Positions 57,550 through 64,000 of a DNA stretch of 64,000 bases are shown here, one piece after another; position 1 is the stretch's first letter, and every line of letters starts with the position of its first letter. The stretch spans positions 62,001-126,000 of the forward strand of contig NZ_JAAATR010000042.1 in the NCBI RefSeq assembly GCF_009907385.1. The letters run 5' to 3'. Origin of the DNA: Atlantibacter hermannii (lineage in GTDB: Bacteria > Pseudomonadota > Gammaproteobacteria > Enterobacterales > Enterobacteriaceae). Under the pieces are notes generated by a model. The model made no database searches. It was not told where the DNA came from and was given only the letters and a program-made list of their open reading frames with translations. The position numbers and the translations under genes are program-made.

Positions 57550-58488
57550 TCAGTTAAAGGGTTGGAGGTCGACGCGCGCCATCATTGCGGCCAACTGGGG
57601 TCTGTCGGTAATGCCGACGTTGCTCTGGCTTACGGCCAGCGCCGCCACGGCGGTCGCCAGACGTAATGTGTGTTCGCTGGATTCGCGCATCAGCAGTCCG
57701 TAAATCAGGCCGCCAACCATCGAATCCCCGGCGCCTACCGTGCTGACGACTTCGCAGGACGGCGGTCTGGCGATCCATTCGCCCGAGGCGTTAACCCACA
57801 GCGCCCCTTCCGCACCCAGCGAAATCACCACGTGGGCGATGCCCTGCTCGCGCAGCGCGTGTGCGGCTTCGATGACGTCTTTCAGTTCCGGCAGCTTTTT
57901 ACCGGCCCAGATTTCCAGCTCGCGGCGGTTGGGTTTAACCAGCCACGGCGAGGCCTTCAGCCCGGCCACCAGCGCTTCGCGGCTGCTGTCGAAAATAATG
58001 CACGGGCACTGACTGCGCAGTTTGGTCATCCAGTCGGTGAACGCTTCCGGGCTGACGCCGGACGGCAAACTGCCGCTGACGCACACCATATCGAACTGGC
58101 CCAGCCAGCTCAGGGAATCATTCACAAAACGCTCCCAGTCGGCGGGGGTCACTTCAAAGCCTGAGAAATTGAAGTCAGTGACTTCGCCGTCTTTCTCGGT
58201 GAGCTTAACGTTAATACGGGTGCGGCCCTGAACCACCTGGAAACGGTTGGCGATGCCCAGTTCGCTGAACAACTGCTGAAAGCCGTCCTGGTTGTCTTTG
58301 CCGAGGAACCCGCCCACGGTGACGTCGATACCCAGATCCTTGAGCACTTTGGCGACGTTAATGCCTTTGCCCGCCGCATGCAGGCCGGTGGTGCGAACCA
58401 GGTTTACTTCGCCGCGCTCGATGTCTGCGCAGTAGCCGACAAGGTCATAGGCCGGGTTGAGGGTAATGGTGGCGACGCGTCTGCTCAT
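57550..58488 (-). CDS. fruK: 1-phosphofructokinase
   Basis: 312 residues, PfkB family: [14 protein letters not shown] and C-terminal [12 protein letters not shown] (catalytic Asp). Phosphorylates fructose 1-phosphate to fructose 1,6-bisphosphate. Overlaps fruB by 4 bp. Confidence 0.96.
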   Translation of the reverse strand: MSRRVATITLNPAYDLVGYCADIERGEVNLVRTTGLHAAGKGINVAKVLKDLGIDVTVGGFLGKDNQDGFQQLFSELGIANRFQVVQGRTRINVKLTEKDGEVTDFNFSGFEVTPADWERFVNDSLSWLGQFDMVCVSGSLPSGVSPEAFTDWMTKLRSQCPCIIFDSSREALVAGLKASPWLVKPNRRELEIWAGKKLPELKDVIEAAHALREQGIAHVVISLGAEGALWVNASGEWIARPPSCEVVSTVGAGDSMVGGLIYGLLMRESSEHTLRLATAVAALAVSQSNVGITDRPQLAAMMARVDLQPFN

Positions 58489-59618
58489 GCTGCGCCCTCC
58501 CCAAGACCGGCGGCGATGGCATCGCCAATCGCTTTCAGCGCCTGTTCAGCATCTTCGCCCTGCGCAGTGAAGCGCAGGCGGTGGCCCTGCTTCACCCCCA
58601 GCGCGACGACTTTCATCAGGCTACGGCCATTAGCCGGTTTACCGCTGCCGTCGAGGTTGGTAACGGTAATATCGCTGTTGAATTGCTTGACGGTGTTCAC
58701 CAGCACGGTGCCCGGACGGGCATGCAGACCGTGTTCGTTACGCACCACGAACTCCGCGCTCAGCACGTCGTCCAGCGGCGCGTCGTCGCTGGTCAGCAAC
58801 GCCAGCAGGGTTGCGCCATCAGCGTTCACCAGGCGGTCGGCTTTCTGATTGATAATCAAATCGCTTACACGCTTCAGCACATTCACCGGCTGGCTGTCTG
58901 CCATTGCGACGGTCAACAGCATCGCCACAGGCTGCCCGTCATGCTCAAACGGCGTCGCGCTGCGGCTGACGGCGATTGCGCTCGCCAGGTTGCCTTCCGC
59001 GCTGTCGTTCAGCCAGATGCCGTGACCGAGATTGAGCGGGGTATCGTTGATGACGTTGCTGACGAAGCGGCTGTCTACCGCGCCGACCGCTTTCAGACGG
59101 CCCGCGTTCAGCGCCTGAAGCGTGGTCAAATCCGCAGCGGCGACGTCCAGTTGCACCGTGTCGTTATCCAGTTTCAACGAGGCCTGCTGCTTTTCACCCA
59201 TCAGCAGCGCGCGCAGTTCTTCCGCGCTGGCGGCATTTTTTAACTGTTCAGCGACGTCGTCATCGCTTAACACGTGGGTAAGCTGGCGCAGCAGGCCAAG
59301 GTGTTCATCAGAGCTGGCAGCGATGCCGATGGCGACATACGCGGTCTGCCCCTCGCCCCACGCGATACCCTGCGGGAACTGAAACACTTTGACGCCGGTT
59401 TTCAGCACCTGATCGCGGGTCTCGGTGGTGCCGTGAGGAATGGCAATGCCATTGCCTAAATACGTGGACGTTTGCAGTTCGCGGGCCAACATGCCGTTGA
59501 CGTAACCGTCGGCCACATTGCCGGCCTGAGCCAGCGCCGCCGCAACCTGCCGGATCGCCTCGTCTTTGCTCCCGGCGCTGGCGCCAGGGTGTATATCTTG
59601 CACAGATAACTGGAACAT
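58485..59618 (-). CDS. fruB: Fructose PTS IIA-FPr diphosphoryl transfer protein
   Basis: 377 residues from [16 protein letters not shown]; 14 upstream codons are dropped. N-terminal IIA with His62 in [10 protein letters not shown], a middle M domain, and C-terminal HPr-like FPr with His299 in EHGLHARPG. Relays phosphate from enzyme I to FruA. First gene of fruBKA under Cra. Confidence 0.96.
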   Translation of the reverse strand: MFQLSVQDIHPGASAGSKDEAIRQVAAALAQAGNVADGYVNGMLARELQTSTYLGNGIAIPHGTTETRDQVLKTGVKVFQFPQGIAWGEGQTAYVAIGIAASSDEHLGLLRQLTHVLSDDDVAEQLKNAASAEELRALLMGEKQQASLKLDNDTVQLDVAAADLTTLQALNAGRLKAVGAVDSRFVSNVINDTPLNLGHGIWLNDSAEGNLASAIAVSRSATPFEHDGQPVAMLLTVAMADSQPVNVLKRVSDLIINQKADRLVNADGATLLALLTSDDAPLDDVLSAEFVVRNEHGLHARPGTVLVNTVKQFNSDITVTNLDGSGKPANGRSLMKVVALGVKQGHRLRFTAQGEDAEQALKAIGDAIAAGLGEGAA

Positions 59619-59640
59619 AACTCTCCTCGCTCGCTGAAAT

Positions 59641-59717
59641 TGAATCGTTTCAGCCATCATGAGAAAAAATGCGCCCTCTCAATGTGGCAAGCCAATAAGA
59701 CGACGCTGAAACGTTTC
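59641..59717. promoter_or_regulatory. Cra (FruR) sites before fruBKA
   Basis: TGAATCGTTTCA (59641-59652) and TGAAACGTTTCG (59706-59717) match the Cra consensus TGAAWCGNTTCA. Fructose 1-phosphate releases Cra and derepresses the operon. The remaining gap to setB (59718-59969) has no gene but many TTCAG/CTGAA words, including an inverted repeat GCTGAAAT / ATTTCAGC at 59818-59843. Confidence 0.85.
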
Positions 59718-59969
59718 GCGAGTGTGGAGGCAACCGGCAAAACTGGCAAGTTTTGTTGTTAACTGAATGACAGATTTTTGAGTTTCCGCACATTTCAGCG
59801 GCTAAAAACCGACATTAGCTGAAATTAGTTGGGTTATTTCAGCAGGCCTTCAGCCACCGTTCAGCACTGAAACTGAGGTTCAAAATAACCAGTGAATTGA
59901 CCTGACACCCTGTTTATTTGCTGCCGCTGAGCGTAAACTGCGCACCTTCTTCAAACCTGAACCTCCAAC

Positions 59970-61151
59970 ATGTCTAACAACACCACCGCCCTTCCCCCAC
60001 GCACGTTTGATATCACGTCCGCGTCTTTCTTAATTGTGGCCTTTTTGACCGGAATTGCTGGCGCATTGCAAACGCCGACGCTGAGCCTGTTTCTCACCAC
60101 CGAAGTCCATGCGCGCCCGGCGATGGTGGGGTTCTTCTTTAGCGGCAGCGCCATCATCGGCATCATGGTGAGCCAGTTCCTGGCGGGGCGTTCCGATAAA
60201 AAAGGCGACCGCAAGTCGCTGATCTTCGCCTGCTGCCTGCTGGGCGCGCTCGCCAGCCTGCTGTTCGCCTGGAACCGCAACTATTTTGTGCTGCTGTTTA
60301 TCGGGGTATTCCTGAGCAGCTTTGGCTCAACGGCCAACCCACAGATGTTTGCCCTCGCACGGGAGCACGCCGATAAGACAGGGCGCGAAGCGGTGATGTT
60401 CAGTTCGATTCTACGCGCCCAGGTGTCACTGGCCTGGGTGATTGGCCCGCCGATCGCCTATGCGCTGGCAATGGGATTCGGTTTTGACGTGATGTACGTC
60501 AGCGCGGCGTTCGCCTATGTGCTGTGCGGGGCGATAGTCTGGTTTTTACTGCCGTCGATGCGCAAAACGCCGGTGCCGGTGAGCGCCAAACTCGAAGCGC
60601 CGCGCAGCAACCGCCGGGACGCCCTGCTGCTGTTCGCCGCCTGTACTCTGATGTGGGGCACCAACAGCCTGTATATCATCAATATGCCGCTCTACATCAT
60701 TAACGAGCTGCATTATCCTGAAAAACTGGCGGGCATCATGATGGGCACGGCGGCCGGGCTGGAAATCCCGACCATGCTGATCGCCGGTTACTACGCCAGA
60801 CGCTGCGGCAAGCGCTTCCTGATGCGTATCGCCACCGTCGCCGGGCTGCTGTTCTATATCGGTATGCTGACCTTCCACCATCCAATCGTCCTGCTGGGTC
60901 TGCAATTGCTGAACGCCATCTATATTGGGATTCTGGCGGGTATCGGGATGCTCTATTTTCAGGATTTAATGCCCGGTCAGGCGGGGTCCGCCACCACGCT
61001 TTATACTAATACCACCCGCGTCGGCTGGATTATTGCCGGGTCGATGGCCGGGATCATTGCTGAAATCTGGAATTACCACAGCGTGTTTTACGTTGGGCTG
61101 GCGATGATTGTGCTGACGCTGTGGTGCCTGCTGCGCATTAAGGACGTTTAG
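59970..61151 (+). CDS. setB: Sugar efflux transporter SetB
   Basis: 393 residues, MFS with twelve spans. [31 protein letters not shown] (motif A) and [26 protein letters not shown] are SET-family blocks. Exports lactose, glucose and related sugars in E. coli; also connected to chromosome segregation by interaction with MreB. Its stop overlaps the convergent yeiW stop by 4 bp. Confidence 0.94.
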   Translation: MSNNTTALPPRTFDITSASFLIVAFLTGIAGALQTPTLSLFLTTEVHARPAMVGFFFSGSAIIGIMVSQFLAGRSDKKGDRKSLIFACCLLGALASLLFAWNRNYFVLLFIGVFLSSFGSTANPQMFALAREHADKTGREAVMFSSILRAQVSLAWVIGPPIAYALAMGFGFDVMYVSAAFAYVLCGAIVWFLLPSMRKTPVPVSAKLEAPRSNRRDALLLFAACTLMWGTNSLYIINMPLYIINELHYPEKLAGIMMGTAAGLEIPTMLIAGYYARRCGKRFLMRIATVAGLLFYIGMLTFHHPIVLLGLQLLNAIYIGILAGIGMLYFQDLMPGQAGSATTLYTNTTRVGWIIAGSMAGIIAEIWNYHSVFYVGLAMIVLTLWCLLRIKDV

Positions 61152-61402
61152 GGCGCGGTCTGCGCCTCCAGCCAGATAAGGTACTGCATCGCCTGAGGGC
61201 GCGCGTCGCCGCACATCTCCCGCGACGGCTTCAGCCCCGCGCATACCGCCGGGCGCAGCGGCGACAGGAAGATTTTGCAGCGCTGATGTTCATCAAGCTG
61301 CACGCAAGGGGTATTCGCCGGTTTGCCCTGCGGCATACCCGGAATGGGGGTGGAGATAGAGGGCGCGGTACAGCATGCGCCGCAATCTGGACGGCATTCC
61401 AT
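61148..61402 (-). CDS. yeiW: YkgJ-type cysteine-cluster protein YeiW
   Basis: 84 residues from [17 protein letters not shown], with GGAG 6 nt before the ATG; a longer 119-codon frame exists but its extra N-terminus lacks family support. The CxxxxCGxCC cluster and CKIF...RPAVC pattern mark the UPF0153/YkgJ group, likely zinc or iron-sulfur binding. Function unknown. Confidence 0.88.
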   Translation of the reverse strand: MECRPDCGACCTAPSISTPIPGMPQGKPANTPCVQLDEHQRCKIFLSPLRPAVCAGLKPSREMCGDARPQAMQYLIWLEAQTAP

Positions 61403-61557
61403 TCTGGACTCCGGATCGGTATCGAGCGGCGACTTTAACAGGCCACCGTCCCTGGCACTATGACTTTTACAGCAAATACAAATCCGCTTGCCACAACCGC
61501 AAGCCACGAGTAGTTTGACGCGATCTTTTATAAGACCCTATTAACAGGATTTTCCCA

Positions 61558-62130
61558 ATGCCAAGAGCAAACGAAATAAAGAAAGGTATGGTTCTCAATT
61601 ACAACGGCAAGTTGCTGTTGGTGAAAGATATCGATATCCAGGCGCCGAGCGCCCGTGGCGCCGCCACGCTGTACAAAATGCGCTTCTCCGATGTGCGCAC
61701 CGGCCTGAAAGTGGAAGAACGCTTCAAGGGCGATGATATCGTGGATACTGTCAGCCTGACCCGCCGCTTTGTGAATTTCTCCTACGTTGACGGCAACGAA
61801 TATGTGTTCATGGATGCGGAAGACTACACGCCGTTTATCTTCAACAAAGAGCAAATTGAAGACGAGCTGCTGTTCATTCCGGAAGGCGGTATGCCGGATA
61901 TGCAGGTGCTGACCTGGGACGAACAGTTGCTTGCGCTGGAACTGCCGCAGACGGTGGATCTGGAAATCGTGGAAACCTCTCCGGGCATTAAAGGTGCCTC
62001 CGCCAGCGCCCGTACCAAGCCAGCCACGCTGTCTACCGGCCTGGTCATTCAGGTGCCGGAATACCTGAGCAACGGCGATAAAATCCGCGTCCACATCCCG
62101 GAGCGCCGCTATATGGGCCGCGCCGACTAA
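61558..62130 (+). CDS. yeiP: Elongation factor P-like protein YeiP
   Basis: 190 residues. Three-domain EF-P fold: N-terminal KOW-like ([28 protein letters not shown]), then OB domains ending [15 protein letters not shown]. The tip residue region SARGAA differs from the modified lysine loop of EF-P. Proposed to aid stalled ribosomes. Followed by a terminator. Confidence 0.95.
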   Translation: MPRANEIKKGMVLNYNGKLLLVKDIDIQAPSARGAATLYKMRFSDVRTGLKVEERFKGDDIVDTVSLTRRFVNFSYVDGNEYVFMDAEDYTPFIFNKEQIEDELLFIPEGGMPDMQVLTWDEQLLALELPQTVDLEIVETSPGIKGASASARTKPATLSTGLVIQVPEYLSNGDKIRVHIPERRYMGRAD

Positions 62131-62139
62131 GTATGTCTT

Positions 62140-62166
62140 CAGGGGCAGCGATGCCCCTGTTTGTTA
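62140..62166 (+). terminator. yeiP terminator
   Basis: CAGGGGCA and TGCCCCTG around GCGA, then TTTGTT. Confidence 0.8.
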
Positions 62167-62378
62167 ATACCCCGTGATTAAATCGATGTAGCCGGCATTT
62201 TTTGCTGAAAGCTGTTATACCAATTATCAAGCACAAGTCGACTTATTTTACCGCCACCCGCCATCATTGCATGATCCCCTTCACACTCTACAGAATATCC
62301 CGGCATACCAATTCACATTGCTGTCGTATAACTTTACACTGATGATGTTAATTAATGGTTAATCAGGTAAAGCAAACA

Positions 62379-63845
62379 ATGAAAAACCTCGCTACCGCAA
62401 CGCTTCCGCCCGACGTACAGACGCCGGATTATGACCGCCGCGCGCTGAAAAGCCGCATTGTGCATCTCGGCTTCGGCGCGTTTCACCGCGCGCACCAGGC
62501 GTTACTGACGGACCGGGTGCTGCGCAAAAACGGCGGCGACTGGGGGATTTGCGAAATCAGCCTGTTCAGCGGCGATAAGCTGATGAGTGCGCTGCGCGAG
62601 CAGGATCATCTGTTTACCGTGCTGGAAAAAGGCGCGCAGGGAAATACCGCCATTATGGTCGGCGCGGTAAACGAATGCCTGAATGCCAGGCTGGACGGTC
62701 TTGAGGCCATTATTGAAAAGTTTTGCGAACCGCAGGTGGCGATCGTTTCCCTGACCATTACCGAGAAAGGCTATTGCATTGACCCGGCCAGCGGGCAGCT
62801 TGATGCGACCAATGAACGCATTATCCACGACCTGGAAAACCCGCACGCCCCGCACTCCGCACCCGGCCTGCTGGTTGAAGCGCTGGCGCGACGCCAGGCG
62901 CGCGGGCTTAACCCCTTTACCGTGCTGTCATGCGATAACATTCCTGAAAACGGCAACGTGGTGCGCCAGGCGGTGATCGGCATGGCGCAAAAGCGCTCGC
63001 CAGCGCTGGCGAAGTGGATTGCGGAACACGTTTCCTTCCCGGCTACCATGGTGGACCGCATTGTCCCCGCCGCCACGCCGGAATCCCTGCGGGAAATCAG
63101 CGATATTCTGGGCGTTGAGGATCCGTGCGCCATCAGCGCCGAGCCGTTTATCCAGTGGGTGGTGGAAGATAATTTCGTCGCAGGCCGTCCGGAATGGGAT
63201 GCCGTTGGCGTTCAACTGGTCGATGACGTGCTGCCCTGGGAACAGATGAAGCTGAGAATGCTCAACGGCAGCCATTCGTTCCTGGCCTGGCTGGGCTATC
63301 TGGCGGGCTATAAACATATCTCGGACTGCATGCGAGACGAAAATTTCAAAACCGCCGCCCGCAGGCTGATGCTCAACGAGCAGGCCCCGACGCTGCGCAT
63401 TACTGGCGTGGATTTAACCGCCTATGCCGACAGCCTGATCGAGCGCTTCAGCAATCCGGCGCTGAAGCATCAGACCTGGCAAATCGCGATGGACGGTAGC
63501 CAGAAACTGCCGCAGCGTATGCTCGACGGTATTCGCTGGCATCTGGCCAACGGCGGTGACTGGTCATTACTGGCGCTGGGCGTGGCGGGCTGGATGCGCT
63601 ACGTCAGCGGCGTGGATGATCGCGGCGAGCCGATTGATATCCGCGATCCGCTGCTGGACAAAATCCGTGCGCAGGTCGGGAAAAGCAGCGAGGACGAGCG
63701 CGTGGAAGCGCTGTTGAACCTGAAAGAGATTTTCGGTCAGGATCTTCCGGCCAACCCGGTGTTTATCCATACCCTGAAAGCGGCCTGGCAGAGCCTGTGC
63801 CGCACCGGCGCGCGCGACGCGGTAGCGCGCCTGGCACGTCGTTAA
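62379..63845 (+). CDS. yeiQ: Mannitol-dehydrogenase-family oxidoreductase YeiQ
   Basis: 488 residues from MKNLATATLPPDVQTPD, the E. coli length; an ATG eight codons upstream has no ribosome-binding site. N-terminal Rossmann domain (RIVHLGFGAFHRAHQA), C-terminal mannitol-DH domain with KLRMLNGSHSFLAWLGYLAG. Related to fructuronate and tagaturonate reductases; substrate unknown. Confidence 0.93.
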   Translation: MKNLATATLPPDVQTPDYDRRALKSRIVHLGFGAFHRAHQALLTDRVLRKNGGDWGICEISLFSGDKLMSALREQDHLFTVLEKGAQGNTAIMVGAVNECLNARLDGLEAIIEKFCEPQVAIVSLTITEKGYCIDPASGQLDATNERIIHDLENPHAPHSAPGLLVEALARRQARGLNPFTVLSCDNIPENGNVVRQAVIGMAQKRSPALAKWIAEHVSFPATMVDRIVPAATPESLREISDILGVEDPCAISAEPFIQWVVEDNFVAGRPEWDAVGVQLVDDVLPWEQMKLRMLNGSHSFLAWLGYLAGYKHISDCMRDENFKTAARRLMLNEQAPTLRITGVDLTAYADSLIERFSNPALKHQTWQIAMDGSQKLPQRMLDGIRWHLANGGDWSLLALGVAGWMRYVSGVDDRGEPIDIRDPLLDKIRAQVGKSSEDERVEALLNLKEIFGQDLPANPVFIHTLKAAWQSLCRTGARDAVARLARR

Positions 63846-63858
63846 TTGCCTTTCATCC

Positions 63859-63890
63859 GGGGAGCAAATCTGCTCCCCCTCTTCTCTTTG
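63859..63890 (+). terminator. yeiQ terminator
   Basis: GGGGAGCA and TGCTCCCC around AATC, followed by a pyrimidine-rich tract. Confidence 0.75.
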
Positions 63891-63965
63891 CCGTCTTTTT
63901 TCGCCAGGATTACCGGCTACACTTTGTTATCGCGTTGAGCGGTAAAGATTCGGCAGGAGCCTTTC

Positions 63966-64000
63966 GTGACCAAAACCAACCTCATTACCGGCTTTCTCGG
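63966..64000 (+). CDS. yeiR: COG0523 zinc-related GTPase YeiR, first codons
   Basis: Partial; eleven full codons are present from a GTG at 63966 with AGGAG upstream: VTKTNLITGFLG, the start of the GxxGxGKT P-loop of YeiR/YjiA-type G3E GTPases. Placement after yeiQ agrees with E. coli. Confidence 0.8.
   Translation, partial: MTKTNLITGFL

Overview
The window is chromosomal DNA of a GC-rich member of the Enterobacteriaceae. Nearly every gene outside one short island has a recognisable E. coli counterpart, and the order broadly follows the E. coli fbaB-yegT to yeiR stretch. The species cannot be fixed from this piece. Relative to E. coli K-12 as I remember it, the rcn genes, the yeh fimbrial block and preTA are missing, btsSR-yehS lies on the other side of mrp/metG, and a CstA-family carrier, two GNAT acetyltransferases, an AI-2E-family membrane protein and a YbfB-type MFS protein are present.

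Layout. 1-4.7 kb: end of fbaB, then the yegTUV nucleoside/sugar operon and its GntR regulator yegW. 4.7-6.4 kb: thiM-thiD behind a TPP riboswitch. 6.4-11.7 kb: an AT-rich island. 11.8-16.7 kb: a CstA/BtsT-like carrier beside the BtsSR pyruvate-sensing two-component system. 16.7-21.6 kb: GNAT, mrp, metG, mlrA, yohO. 21.6-25.3 kb: the yehZYXW (osmU) osmolyte ABC importer. 25.5-34.3 kb: bglX, dld, GNAT, pbpG, yohC, yohD, yohF, a gutted methyltransferase and yohP. 34.3-39.8 kb: dusC, yohJK-cdd, sanA and an AI-2E-family protein. 39.8-44.8 kb: mglBAC with galS. 44.9-55.8 kb: yeiB, folE, an MFS protein, yeiG, cirA, lysP, yeiE, yeiH, nfo. 55.8-64 kb: fruBKA, setB, yeiW, yeiP, yeiQ and the start of yeiR.

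The most interesting part is the island. It is bounded by 74-bp direct repeats (73/74 identical, 5,240 bp apart) that are TPP-aptamer sequence, so the element used the thiM riboswitch as its attachment site. The thiM-proximal copy regenerates a complete aptamer. The distal copy lacks the closing P1 strand and now sits between the apparent original thi promoter and the integrase gene. The island carries a tightly linked pair, a C5-cytosine DNA methyltransferase and a MORC/MutL-like GHKL ATPase whose C-terminus looks like a HEPN (Ymh/TIGR02391-type) RNase domain. It also has a small HTH-like gene with a good promoter, and an integrase whose catalytic HxxR/Tyr segment lies beyond an in-frame TGA. 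Putative integrase arm sites occur near both ends on a 12-bp register. I predict a methylation-linked defence module on an element now probably immobile.

Regulatory signals visible elsewhere include a YegW-type palindrome, LytTR-type direct repeats before the CstA-like gene, CRP and gal operators for mgl/galS, Cra sites for fruBKA, a Fur box for cirA, a palindrome between yeiE and yeiH, and many intrinsic terminators. No rRNA, tRNA, CRISPR array or IS element was seen.
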